A stretch of 40,800 nt of DNA from NCBI GenBank assembly GCA_030141605.1, contig JAQGDQ010001346.1:5001-45800 (forward strand), written 5' to 3'. Positions 21,327-32,289 of this stretch are shown piece after piece (positions within the stretch are counted from its first letter, which is position 1; every line of letters begins with the position of its first letter). The notes under the pieces were generated by a model, which did not search any database, had not been told where the DNA came from, and saw only the letters and a list, made by a program, of their open reading frames with translations. The position numbers and the translations under genes are program-made. The DNA is from Tubiluchus corallicola (Eukaryota > Priapulida > Priapulimorpha > Priapulimorphida > Tubiluchidae).

Positions 21327-21547
21327 GTTTCAGCAGGTTATGGACAGGGTTAACAGATTTACTTGTTGAAGGGGAATGGAGATGGATTTCTAATGGTCAG
21401 CCTATGACATTTAACAGCAGCTGGGGTGATCACCAACCCAGCAAAAACGGAAATTGTGTAGAAATGAAATCCGAAATGCAGTACCGTTGGAATGATGTAA
21501 CATGCAGCTCTCAGATTCCATTTGTCTGTGAATCCGATGCTGATTAG
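21327..21547 (+). CDS. C-type lectin B, exon 3 (ligand loop and C-terminus)
   Basis: Same acceptor and length (221 bases) as A, ending TAG. The ligand loop reads WGDHQPSKNGNCVEM, so the motif is QPS where A has EPS. WND is intact (YRWNDVTC). Gln-Pro is the signature associated with galactose-type C-type lectins, though the third residue is Ser instead of Asp. AATAAA near 22397 is a possible polyadenylation signal. Confidence 0.85.
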
Positions 21548-22096
21548 ATCAAAGTTCTCAGTCAATATCTAACATGAACTTGCATCGTCTACGCCTAAAT
21601 GCATTTACACTTTAGCAGAAATTCCTGTATCACTTGTTCCTATGAAACATGGGTGATATTAAATCGCTTTGTTAAACTTTGCTCCAAGAACGATATTTGT
21701 CTCTACGGCTGAAAGTAGACAATTGATTAAACTAAGCTGAACACTGGAATGAAATACCTGATTTTCTAGTTTTTCTTTTTCATTTGATGTTAGTTCATTT
21801 ATTGAAATGTTCCGTGCTTGTTTTGAATCTTTCATTGTCTATTTCATTTTCATTTTCATTGAAAAGTTTGCTAACTTTACATTCTGGAATTAGCAACTTT
21901 AAATTTAGTAATTTATCAAGTTATGCATGTCCTATTTAAGCAGGAAGGTTAAAAACTGACATTTCATCATTCTAAGTTTTCTTTTGTGACATGAATGTGC
22001 AAATCACGAGGCGTTGCATTTCTTATTCAAAATATTTTTCATTTCTTAAGTAAAGTTAACTGCTGAAGTAAATGTAATAATTTAATGTTGACTGTA

Positions 22097-23999
22097 GGCC
22101 TAAGGTTTGGAAGAACGATGTATGAAAATTCACACAATTTTCCTTAAATTTACCAGCCTCAAAATTTTACTTTATGATGGTGTTTTAGCAGAAAAAGAAA
22201 GCAAATATTTATGCAGATTAATATTTGCGACATTTCATCGGCATTCTAATATTTTTCAGCATCATTTCCTGTACAATATTTATGATAATTTTACATTCAT
22301 CATAATTGTTCGTTTCACTTTTTTTCCTGCCTGTTTCAAAGTCAGTGATGGAATTCGGGCCCACTCAGTATGATGATTCGCTTTAATATGATGAGTAAAT
22401 AAATCGCATTTTTTGCGAAGGACAAGCTGTACTTTTCTTTACAAGTGTAAGGAGACGCACCACAATTTAATCAGAGAGAATCGGCTTTCTAGTCCAGCTA
22501 ACACTGCAAGTGTTTATATAGGAAAGGGAGAAGCAATATCATTGGTCCAGTGGAAGGGGCCAATGGCCAATTACCTAGCGGCATAGCCACGAGAGCAGAG
22601 GATAATCAATGCAACAATTAGACATTAGATTCAATCAAAATCATACCTATGTGTATATATAACCGCATATCATGCCTACAGTGGGAGGTTTCACCGTTTC
22701 TCAAAATTTTAAAGCTTAAAGGAAAACAAGATAATTTTCCATATACTGCCCAATTTTCAAGTATGGTAAAAGTATACATTTTAACACATTTAGTACTACA
22801 AAAACGTTTTTGATAATTAAATAATAGATTAAAATCTTAATTAACGGCACGTGAGCCCAACTGTTGAAATTTCAAATTTATCACTGTGCTCACGCATGAG
22901 CCCTCGGACGTGTGCATTACGTCACAAACGAACGGCTCTAAACTGAGATAATTGTAAAAATACTTTCACTGGATAGCAGTTCATCTTTCATACAAAATAA
23001 ACTTTCCTGAAGCTCCTGTAGAAAACAGCTAAGAACATGAACAAACTGCATATGTAAAAATCTGACATGAAACACGATAAGTTCTGGTAAGTAATGGATC
23101 TTAATTACATGTGCAAAAAGAAGAATGTGAAGGTTTTAATAACCTAGTAACAAATTAAAACGTACTGATTTTAATTTTCTAATCCATTCTGTTTGTAATG
23201 ATCTACGTTTTGCCTATGAATGCGAGGAATTAACGGTTGTGCTTCTATATGCGTCTTTATTCCAAATTTCCATTAATATTTTAGCGTTACCGTTAGAAAA
23301 TATTCCCAACATACAAAACTTAAACTATACAGAACAACAAATATCGCAAGAAACTGAATTTCTTTTTCATCGGTAATTTAAAAACACTGGCGATTCATAG
23401 CTAAAACTAGTGTGACTGCTGCCTCAGAAATTTTTTAGCCATTGTTTTAATACTGAGTAAAACGTAACAAACGTGTAATTTTAATGTTGTAGTTATATTA
23501 GGTGTTGAACGGCCTCTTTTCTTTATTGCAACTTTCTCATGGAAAGACAACTGTGAAATATTAAGCTGTTGTAGTTCACTTACAGTCACAGAACTTATTT
23601 CTTAGGGATGCAAGGCGTCCATTATTCAATAATTTGTTTTAAGCATCCATGCAAGTTTACACTTTATCATGTTCAAGAAGCTGGGAAAAACTTGGTAAAA
23701 CATTCCATAATAAACCAGGGTATGAAGAGAGAAGCTTGGCCCGTTCATCTGACATAGCATGACGTACAACTTGCAGAAAGTCGACTTTAAATGTAATTGG
23801 CAAATGCGTATCATCGTGAAGACTTTGATGTGAATTACCGCTTTTAGTAAAATTATTAAATGAGATATAGTGGATAGTACGTTGTGTGAGCCGTGTGTAG
23901 CTGTTTATGAACGATTGAGGAATGGCAAAGCTATTAAGAGTTTATTTACGAAATAACACATTTATTAAATATCAGCACAATAAGTATGATATATATATA
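22097..23999. other. Intergenic, no gene found
   Basis: AT-rich sequence after the lectin B 3' end. CCAAT-type boxes cluster near 22540-22575 (ATTGGTCCA, GGCCAATGGCCAATTAC), and a TATATATAACC lies at 22652-22663, but no start or coding exon was found next to them. Short frames here have no protein-like features. Confidence 0.5.
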
Positions 24000-24004
24000 T
24001 ATAT

Positions 24005-24171
24005 AGCAATGCCAAGGCCCCTGATCTACGAGAGAGACGTTCAGCTTGCAGGTGTAATGTCTGACCCGACTCTGCTGCCGGCTGATGTCAGCGTCTTATA
24101 TATGAGCGTCGTGCGCAGCCTGGCACTGGGTCAACTCTCGCCCACGTCATCACGTGGTACCACTCCTTAGC
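24005..24171 (-). promoter_or_regulatory. GC-rich island with TATATAAG on the minus strand
   Basis: About 165 bases of markedly higher GC sit between a (TA)n run and AT-rich DNA. On the minus strand, CTCATATATAAGACGC (near 24105-24090) is a TATA-box-like site, with CACGTGATGACGTGG (E-box and CRE-like TGACG) 40-50 bases upstream. This could be a promoter, or part of a solo LTR. Neither a transcript nor element ends were found. The plus-strand 82-residue frame across it is not supported. Confidence 0.3.
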
Positions 24172-24179
24172 TGGCTTCC

Positions 24180-25030
24180 TTTTAGCTGGTATCTTATTAA
24201 CATAATTATTTAACATGATGTCCTGTTCCTAATATAATTTAACAGGTTCTCTTTACTCTTTTGTTTTAGAAAATTCGTATCAGACCAGGCGAGTTTTCAA
24301 CTGACTTTCTATTACTGAACTGCTCTAAGACAATGAAGAAATTGTCTTCATCTGGTAGACAAATTTTTGCTAGACTGGCAATTTGTTCTAACAAAAATCT
24401 ACTATTCATTCGTTTATTTGTTTATTAGACAAAAACACCGTCACAATTACATAATAAAATATACTACATACAATTATACAAACTGAAAACAAACATTACT
24501 ACAATTCCTCATCAAGCGAGCAATCAATTAGTGAACAATTGATGTAACTGCTTGCAGTTGAGCTAAAAGCTGGAACTGTAAAGCCTAGCAGCAATGCATG
24601 GTGTGTTGTTAGGTGTTAGCGGGCAGGATAAAAGAGATGCTCATTGAAAAGAGAGATGACATGAAGGTAAAATTAGGGTGTAAGTGCGTAATGTAAGTAA
24701 AGGAGAAGAAAGAAAGCTAAAAATTATAAAAAAACGACGAGGTGATAAAGATAAAAATGCAATGAAATGGATTTCAAATCGTTCCAATGTTTTACCTGTT
24801 CAACTTGTCAATTTGTTTTCACGGTGAGTATTAAAATATTCACCGGAATGTAGGCTATTATTTTTTATTATAATTAGGAAAAATATTCCATATTTACTCA
24901 TATAAAAGACTAGAGAATGTATTGTATAGCTGCTACTATAGCAACACCTTGCGAAGAAAAACAGACAGAACTACTTGTGTTTCTTCTTCATATACAAATA
25001 ATTCCTTTTGTTACAGTTTAGACAATTACA
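24180..25030. other. Intergenic, no gene found
   Basis: AT-rich sequence with no frame, repeat or motif that I can support. It leads into the 65-bp repeat upstream of the membrane-anchor exon. Confidence 0.4.
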
Positions 25031-25039
25031 TACTATGAT

Positions 25040-25244
25040 ACCCTCGGATAAGCTACAAATCTGGTCAACTGGCAACAATTCTAAAAACGACTGTGTAATT
25101 ATTTTTCTATTTAGATTTTACAAATTTGGTCAACTGGAAACAATTCTAACAATGACTGTGTAATGATTTTTCTATTTAGATTTTACAAATTTGGTCAACT
25201 GGAAACAATTCGAAAAATGACTGTGTAATGATTTTTCGCTTTAG
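25040..25244 (+). repeat. Three 65-bp tandem units, each with a splice-acceptor-like end
   Basis: GGTCAACT recurs at 25063, 25128 and 25193. Each unit runs through TGGTCAACTGGAAACAATTC, ACTGTGTAATGA and a pyrimidine-rich TTTTTCTATTTAG or TTTTTCGCTTTAG, so an acceptor-like tract has been triplicated directly before the exon at 25245. In one frame each unit reads like a lectin-loop fragment (IWSTGNNS.NDC), but the period is not a multiple of three. Confidence 0.75.
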
Positions 25245-25456
25245 CTTTCCATGTTCTCGACCCAATGCCAGAACAGACCACTACTCCATGTCCACCTTCG
25301 ACCAGTGGTCAAACTACGACTGAATGTCCTCCTTGGTCCAAAGAAGGGAGGTCGTACTGCTTGAAGTCACACTGTGCCCTGCTTTTGATGATTAGTTCAA
25401 TATCAACGCTGATATCTTTTGTTTGGCTCATAATTGCACACATAAACCTAAAATAG
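25245..25456 (+). CDS. Terminal exon: Thr/Pro-rich stalk and transmembrane anchor
   Basis: After the third acceptor (CGCTTTAG) the frame reads FHVLDPMPEQTTTPCPPST, then SGQTTTECPPW, SYCLKSHC and a hydrophobic segment (ALLLMISSISTLISFVWLII), ending AHINLK and TAG. The Thr/Pro-rich part is a probable O-glycosylated stalk, and the end is a single membrane span with a six-residue tail. It suggests the last exon of a membrane-anchored surface protein. Upstream exons were not identified. Lectin B ends 3.7 kb upstream with its own stop, so alternative splicing to this exon is speculation. Confidence 0.5.
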
Positions 25457-25459
25457 CGT

Positions 25460-26460
25460 TTTTTTCCTTTTGACTCGAACATAGATATATTTTATATTAT
25501 ACAAAAATATAAATATTCGTGGTATGTGCATACTTGTTTAGTTGATACACTAGCACCGGAAAACATACTGAAATAGTTGATTCATTGAACTTATTAATTT
25601 ATTCATTCATAAATAAAAATAAAATAAATAATTTACATTGACATTATAACTCAATATTTCAGACACATATCGGCATATCGGAAGTTTAGATCACTTTACG
25701 GAAAGTTTGAAAATCAAAACCTTCGCGGCACACTCTTCACCGACTGAACGAAAGTTTAAATTGCTTTATTGCCAATAACATGAATATTGTACCCGCTTCT
25801 GGTGAGACGTGTTTGATGGGGATGCAATGCTGTTTTACCAGGTTGCGGTTAAACTATTAAAATTTATGTTGTTATAATAAATTTTCTAATAATTATTCAT
25901 TTATTTTATTTAACAATGTTTATAAAATACACATTTATAAAAGAAGAAGCTGGCACATTGCACTTATGCTAGCCATATAATACAATATAAAGTAATTTGC
26001 AATACATTTACAATAACAGTTATAAAACAAATTAAAATTTTCTCATTAAACGAGAAAAAAAACGGAAAGACACTACATACAGTAAAGAAAAAACAGCTTC
26101 AATCAAACGATCATTGCCAGCAGATAAAGTAACTTCATAAAATTTATAACTTTATAAAAGTATTTCAGAAAGTTAAGTGTGATGCTAAGTAATATAACTC
26201 TGTAAGGTAAATTTTTTGGCACGTACTTAAAAATTCCCTGTTCTTTTTCTATAAAAAGTACTCGCATGAATGGCTGCCGTCGGAATATTGAGTTAATTAT
26301 CCATCAAAAAAATCACCCCACGAAACACATTAACCAGCTCATCATGTTTGTATTAGTTAAACAGATATAAAATAAGTAAAGCTTCAGTTAATTACAATAA
26401 AAAGTCGTCTAGTGTTAGTCTCCTTTGTTATACTTTGACACATTGCTCAACAGAAAGCAC
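25460..26460. other. Intergenic, no gene found
   Basis: Very AT-rich sequence with A/T runs. A minus-strand 76-residue frame at 26461-26691 next to it shows no recognised motif and is not called. Confidence 0.4.
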
Positions 26461-26689
26461 TCATACAAGGTATCCCCAAAGAGATATTTGTAGCGTAACC
26501 GGAAGCTGCTTTCTTATCATGAAAATTCCTCTAGCATGAACCACTAAATCAAATGGCATGACATTGTCTCTGCCACATTTAGAAATACTGGATGGAGCAA
26601 AAAATTCGTCGAAGTTTAGACGAAAATAATATTGGAAGCAAGTGCCCTGCAAAGTCGAATTTTCACAGTTTGGTATTTTCACGGTTTTC

Positions 26690-26872
26690 ACCTGTACGTT
26701 TTCTCATATGCTGTTTCAAACAACTGGATTGAATAAAAGCAGAGTCGCACCATGCACATTTGAAAGGTTTTTCTCCTGTGTGTATCCTCACATGTTCCTT
26801 CAAATGACTAGTGAGTGAAACCAGCATCACACAGTGTGCACTTGAAAGGCTTTTTGCCCGTATGACTTTGCA
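26690..26872 (-). pseudogene. Broken copy of zinc-finger gene fingers 8-9
   Basis: Nearly identical to 28140-28325 of the intact gene. On the minus strand it covers the linker, finger 8 (CTLCDAGF) and finger 9 (CAWCDSAF). A two-base deletion in finger 8 shifts the frame, and finger 9 runs out of the family at RKRTGEN, then stops. Homology ends exactly where the 46-bp array begins. It is a partial duplication or retained fragment, not a second gene. Confidence 0.85.
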
Positions 26873-26875
26873 TTT

Positions 26876-27445
26876 TTTAATGTTACATTACTGGTGACTG
26901 CTATTGCCACGTGTTTCCGTTTTTAATGTTACATTACTGGTGACTGCAACTGCCACGCGTTTCCGTTTTTAATGTTACATTACTGATGACTGCTATTGCC
27001 ACGTGTTTCCATTTTTAATGTTACATTACTGGTGACTGCTACTGCCACGTGTTTCCGTTTTTAATGTTAAATTACTGGTGACTGCTATTGCCACGTGTTT
27101 CCGTTTTTAATGTTACATTACTGGTGACTGCTATTGCCACGTGTTTCCGTTTTTAATGTTACATTACTGGTAACTGCTATTGCCACGTGTTTCCGTTTTT
27201 AATGTTACATTACTGGTGACTGCTATTGCCACGTGTTTCCGTTTTTAATGTTACATTACTGGTGACTGCTATTGCCACGTGTTTCCATTTTTTAATGTTA
27301 CATTACTGGTGACTGCTATTGCCACGTGTTTCCATTTTTTAATGTTACATTACTGGTGACTGCTATTGCCACGTGTTTCCATTTTTTAATGTTACATTAC
27401 TGGTGACTGCTATTGCCACGTGTTTCCATTTTTTAATGTTACATG
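26876..27445. repeat. 46/47-bp tandem array, 12 units, E-box in 11
   Basis: Units contain TTAATGTTACATTACTGGTG and ACTGCTATTGCCACGTG. The period is 46 bases in the first nine units and 47 later, through an added T. CACGTG (a palindromic E-box) is present in every unit except the second, which has CACGCG. It lies between the broken finger copy and the 3' end of the zinc-finger gene. Confidence 0.95.
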
Positions 27446-27727
27446 TTTCCGTTAACTCTGCCTGTGACTCGCTTTTGCATTTACTGTCCTATCTCATTTA
27501 AGCTTAGTTCCACAATGCACATAGGTCAGCTTTAGCTGCATGATAACAAAGTCCTGATTTTACCAACAGAAACAGTAAAAAAGTAACAAGTATCTGGGGA
27601 ATCCAGGAGCCGATGCACCTCATAAATTTATTAATAGACTTTGTAAAAACATCAGCCACTTTAAGATCACAGCCATTTTGTGCTGCAGATTACACCTACA
27701 TCCATCAGTGAAAGGTTCTTCATAGTG

Positions 27728-27915
27728 AAATAACTTCTTTAAATTTTTTCCATGGGCATCAAGGTCATCAAGTTTTGATTGAAAAAAAACAACCTTTCCG
27801 CTATTGACGTGATCGTTATAGGAGTTCCAAAATCTTCTAAACTTCTCAAAATCAGTGGATTGTTTTCCGCAACTGCACTTTCCTTCAGTCTTCCTACAAT
27901 GTCATCGACAGCTTT
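27728..27915 (-). pseudogene. Unidentified decayed ORF
   Basis: The frame CERKAVDDIVGRLKESAVAE, then NNPLILRSLEDFGTPITIT and a short tail to TAA near 27747, has protein-like composition but no start. Stops lie directly upstream. A further fragment (DLKVADVFTKSINKF, near 27660-27620) vaguely recalls a retrotransposon pol end. It could be transposon debris or a broken exon. Confidence 0.25.
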
Positions 27916-27977
27916 TCTCTCACAGATGTATCATTTCTAAATACCAGCACTATACATGTACTGGGTACACCAAAAAA

Positions 27978-29480
27978 CTATTTTGCATGTACATATTTTG
28001 CCATGTGATATTTTAAACCGCCAGACTGAGCAAAAGTGGCACCACATTGTTTACACTTGAAAGGTTTCTCCCCCGTATGTGTCCTCATATGCTGTTTCAA
28101 AATACTTGACTGAGTAAAAGCTGCATTACACCGTGTGCACTTAAAAGGCTTTTCACCTGTATGTTTTCTCATATGCTGTTTCAAACAACTGGATTGAGCA
28201 AAAGCAGAGTCACACCACGCACATTTGAAAGGTTTTTCTCCTGTGTGTATCCTCACATGTTCCTTCAAATGACTATAGCGAGCGAAACCAGCATCACACA
28301 ATGTGCACTTGAAAGGTTTTTCGCCTGTATGACTTTTCATATGTTGCCTCAAGCCACCAGGGAAAGTAAAAGTAGCATCACACCATGTACACTTGAAAGG
28401 TTTTTCTCCTGTATGTCTTCTCATATGCTGTTTCAAACAACCAGATTGAGCAAAAGCAGAGTTACAACATGTGCATTTGAAAGGTTTTTCTCCTGTATGT
28501 ATTCTCACATGCTGCTTCAAATGACTAGAGTGACCAAAGGCAGCATCACATTGTGTGCATTTAAAAGGTTTTTCGCCAGTATGCGTCCTTATATGCTGTT
28601 TTAAATTACTAGACTGACTAAATGCAGCATTACACCATGTGCACTTGAAAGGCTTTTCCCCTGTATGTACCCTCATGTGCTCTTTCAAGCAGCCAGAGCG
28701 AGCAAAAACAACATCACACTGTATGCACTTAAATGGTTTTTCCCCAGTATGCATCCTTTCATGCAATTTCAAGTTACTGAGCTGACTAAAAACAGCATCA
28801 CACCATGTGCACTTAAAAGGTTTTTCTCCTGTATGAGTTCTCTCATGTTGTTTTAAGCCACCAAACAAATCAAAAGCAGCATCACACCACGTACACCTAT
28901 AAGATTTTTTACTTGCATTATGATGGTATACTGAAGCAGGATAACGAGTCTCACACTTAAATGGTAATTGTTCCTCACTTTTTTCTTCTCCATAGGCTGG
29001 AATTCTAAATTCTCTTGTTAGTGATGAGCATCTAGTCTTTACTTCTTTTGCATAATCTTTCGTGGTATCAGCTGAAAGACTATGTTCATTTTTTAGAAGA
29101 GCATGAGCTGTTCCATCATTCAAGCGAATAGCTGAAGTACTTGCTGAAATATCACAATCACTTTTCACTTGTATAAAGACAGATTGCTCCTTTGTATAAA
29201 ATTGTTTATAAACAGCACAGTTTTCCGAGTTATTATCTACAAACAAATCATGTTCAGTTTTTACGAATAGTTTATCACTTTGAAATCTGCATTCTGCTGC
29301 TTCGCTGTTGCTGGTATTTTCTATATTACCTGCTGCGACATCACATTCAGTTTTGACTAGCACATTGCTAATTTCCAGACTGTCTGTTGTTTCATTATTA
29401 GTACAATCCTTTATCACATTTACAATAATATCAGGCTCAAGTTTCTCTGACAGGTAAACTGCTTTTATATCCAGATCCAT
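27978..29480 (-). CDS. C2H2 zinc-finger protein, 11 fingers, 500 aa
   Basis: The C-terminal 300 residues hold 11 C2H2 fingers in tandem (first near residue 195), joined by HTGEKPF(K/R)C linkers, as in sequence-specific DNA-binding proteins of the nucleus. Ten are canonical; the last has a five-residue His spacing (HMAKYVH) and ends the protein. The N-terminal 190 residues are acidic, lack KRAB, BTB or ZAD domains, and contain four spaced motifs (VKTE, VKTE, VKSD, LKNE). I start at the ATG at 29480 because TCTGTCTCACAG just upstream is a strong acceptor, so upstream in-frame codons are intronic. Function beyond DNA binding is unknown. Confidence 0.9.
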   Translation of the reverse strand: MDLDIKAVYLSEKLEPDIIVNVIKDCTNNETTDSLEISNVLVKTECDVAAGNIENTSNSEAAECRFQSDKLFVKTEHDLFVDNNSENCAVYKQFYTKEQSVFIQVKSDCDISASTSAIRLNDGTAHALLKNEHSLSADTTKDYAKEVKTRCSSLTREFRIPAYGEEKSEEQLPFKCETRYPASVYHHNASKKSYRCTWCDAAFDLFGGLKQHERTHTGEKPFKCTWCDAVFSQLSNLKLHERMHTGEKPFKCIQCDVVFARSGCLKEHMRVHTGEKPFKCTWCNAAFSQSSNLKQHIRTHTGEKPFKCTQCDAAFGHSSHLKQHVRIHTGEKPFKCTCCNSAFAQSGCLKQHMRRHTGEKPFKCTWCDATFTFPGGLRQHMKSHTGEKPFKCTLCDAGFARYSHLKEHVRIHTGEKPFKCAWCDSAFAQSSCLKQHMRKHTGEKPFKCTRCNAAFTQSSILKQHMRTHTGEKPFKCKQCGATFAQSGGLKYHMAKYVHAK

Positions 29481-30164
29481 TTTTAGCAGACTGTGAGACA
29501 GAAACACTAGTTCCTTCAAAAAGAAAATGAAAATAACGTAAAATTTGTTTAAAGAAAGACAGCCATTGTTCGCAAGTATTTAACACAATATGAATCAGCC
29601 CCTTACGATTTTACAATACGCAAGACATTATTATATATGCTACGGAATATGCTATAAAGACAGTAAAATAAAATTTATTTTAAAAAATTCTAGAAGTGTA
29701 AGACTTTTGTCAAATGCTGTGAAATATGCAACCTTGGAGCTTTTATCGCTCCAAATTTGTAAAGTGTACACTTTAGGTCAGGAAATACTACTATAGTGAC
29801 ATTACAGTGAACTCATGGAATATGCTACAATCGGCAGTAATTTGTATAAACGGTTTAAAAATAGCAGGTTTTAATTTTATAAAAATATAAGAGAAACAAA
29901 AATTTAATGTGCTTGCTTTGCAGGACTTACTGTCCCAGAAAGTGAAGTAGCGCTACTACTGTGAAGTTCTTAAAATTCACAAAATTCCGTAATGCACCAT
30001 CAGACGCATTCTCAGCGTTTTCTTAAAAAATGGTTGATTATTTCAGCAACTGCCTTTCCTGTTCACTGAACACACACACAGAATTGACGTATTTTAGCGT
30101 AGCAACGAAACCATAAAATCGAAAAATAAATAAATGAATCACGATGCTCATAAAAACTTCCTAA

Positions 30165-30240
30165 CATGTTCCTAACCTTTTCTAACATGGCGGCGGCGCG
30201 ATTTGCTGATTTTGGGCTGACACGCCTTGTTGCTACGACC
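30165..30240 (-). promoter_or_regulatory. Probable promoter/5' exon region of the zinc-finger gene
   Basis: A short GC-rich patch with TAACATGGCGGCGGCGCG at 30184-30201, which contains a YY1 consensus (ATGGCGGC). It lies about 700 bases upstream of the coding exon, in a suitable place for a 5' untranslated exon splicing to the acceptor near 29493. A weak donor (AAAAG/GTTAGG on the minus strand) lies near 30180. Confidence 0.35.
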
Positions 30241-30267
30241 ATTTCGTTCAAAACAAATCGAGATAAA

Positions 30268-30413
<146 letters not shown>

Positions 30414-31179
30414 GTAATGGTAATAATTGTTAACTACATTTTAACAATGTTTTATCGGTTACCTTTCATCTCATAGTTACGCTATAATGGAGTCAATAGT
30501 ATAATCTATAATTCATGATACAGCAAGATTTGTCAGATTCATTATTGAGGTCGTGGCAAAAAGTCAACATAAAATCGCATCTGCACCAAGTTAAAAAACA
30601 TTTCTTAAACAAAGAATGTGGAGATTTTTTCTCGCCGAATCAACTGATGAATATTTGGCACTAATTTTAACGTTTTACACATTTTCTTTTTATTTCTAAT
30701 TTTAGTGCTGTGTAAGAAGTTACCAACTTCGAAAGAATTTTTAAGCCCTTCGAATAGGACAGGTATAGTAACATCAAAAGAGATCTGCACACAGCTAGTC
30801 TGTTATAACTGCGATAAGTCGTGGGTAAAATCTAAGATTGTTTTTAAAATCATTTTAATAATATCATATCACATTTTAATTATGTTCGCATACTACTGCA
30901 GTTGGGGCTGTAGTAATAGAGTGTATTTCTACACCATACTTAATAAGTCTTTGACTATATAGAGAAGTCTATAAAAAATTTTGTCCATGGTTTATGGTAC
31001 TTCTGGTGCACACCACCACTAGTTTCTAAGGTGGTCATCCATCTAGTTATTAAGACCATTGAGATAAGTCCATGCTTCTTGCATAATTAACATCTAACGT
31101 TTACTTTATTAGTAAACAATTTCATAACTTTCTTCACACTGTTTTTTACAAAAATATATTCTTCCTTTCCAGATTTAAT

Positions 31180-31380
31180 ATGGATCAGGCAATACAGGTA
31201 TTTGCTGGACTTGTCAAAATTGAAAATGATGTACTAGAGTAACTAGATGAATCCGTAGATGTTACCATGCAAACTGACATTGTAACAAAAAAACTGAAAG
31301 TGATGATGAATAAGTTAAAATCAAAAATTACCATTAAAAGCTTTAAAACTGAACTAAGAAATACTCTGTTAAGATACTAA
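31180..31380 (+). pseudogene. 67-codon ORF with one internal stop, unidentified
   Basis: After a CTTCCTTTCCAG acceptor, the ATG frame reads MDQAIQVFAGLVKIENDVLE, TAA, then continues in frame with LDESVDVTMQTDIVTKKLKV and a Lys-rich end before TAA at 31380. Protein-like composition on both sides of the stop suggests a broken exon or transposon fragment. No family is recognised. Confidence 0.3.
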
Positions 31381-31947
31381 AGAAAGCCAGCAAATAAAGG
31401 GGATAAAATAATAAGCAGAATCAACAATGATTTCATAATGTCATTGTAGTAAACTTATCATGATCATGACGTGGCATATTATTATTATAACAGCATTTTA
31501 ATCAAGGTTGTAATGATGTGTAACGTTTATGTTTATATTGTTTAGTAAATTAGAGCAGTAATGGATTTTATAAATTTGCACTTAATTAGCATTGTGGTTT
31601 CTTTGTGCTAATTTTGATTGTTTCAATTGTTGTGCAGTTCTGAAACTTGTAACTGTTACATTGTTTTTTTATGTGATTTTTTTGTTTTGTGTTGCAATGA
31701 TAGAACTTTGTGATTGTTAAAATTAATGATTGTAGATTTTAATGTAGATTTAGTAGACACTATTGCTTTCATCAGTTTTCCTGCTGTTTGCACACAAAAA
31801 TTTAATGCACATGTATTTTGTACATTACAGTTCATGTACACTAATTGCAATGAAGATTATTATTATTGTGGTATTTAGACGCATTAGTAGTTTGTTGTTT
31901 TATGATTTTTTTTGCTAATGAGTAACGGGTTATGTTTATTTTGACTG

Positions 31948-32165
31948 TGTCGGGAGACCGCAGCTTGTGTTGTTACACGCGAATATTTAAAAATTATATA
32001 AAAAATGCACTGATTAACACAAAAATAAGTAATCGTTGAGTTTGACCCTCGCCCTAGTAAGATGCCAAGTATCAACTTCTTAGACTACTCGGACTGGGCA
32101 AAGCTGGCGAAAGAAAGATAGATAGATAGACAAAAGTTGTGATACTTAGACAGTTGTCTATTTCA
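31948..32165 (+). mobile_element. Possible LTR with primer-binding site (LTR retroelement 5' end)
   Basis: The segment starts TGTCGGGAGACCGCAGC and ends ...ATTTCA. TTGGCGCAGTCAGTACG follows directly, resembling the tRNA-primer-binding site of many Ty3/gypsy elements. A TTATATAAAA box lies inside near 31995. After it, a short frame (MRKSAERVPHDLDSLTRAVF...) stops at 32281. No second LTR was found in the window, so this is a fragment or a false match. Confidence 0.35.
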
Positions 32166-32289
32166 TTGGCGCAGTCAGTACGAAATGCGAAAAAGTGCAG
32201 AAAGAGTACCACATGACCTTGACTCTTTGACACGTGCAGTTTTTGAAGCAACAATACCTTCACGCCAGATATATCAAAAGTAGTTGTCA

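Noticed and set aside
21359-21565. 68-codon minus-strand ORF
   Set aside because: Antisense of lectin B exon 3.
25245-25456. Membrane-anchor exon as an alternative last exon of lectin B
   Set aside because: Lectin B exon 3 carries its own stop after the last cysteine and has no convincing internal donor that keeps the fold.
28161-28856. Plus-strand frames of 147 and 63 codons
   Set aside because: Shadow of the zinc-finger gene on the opposite strand; period matches the 84-base finger repeat.
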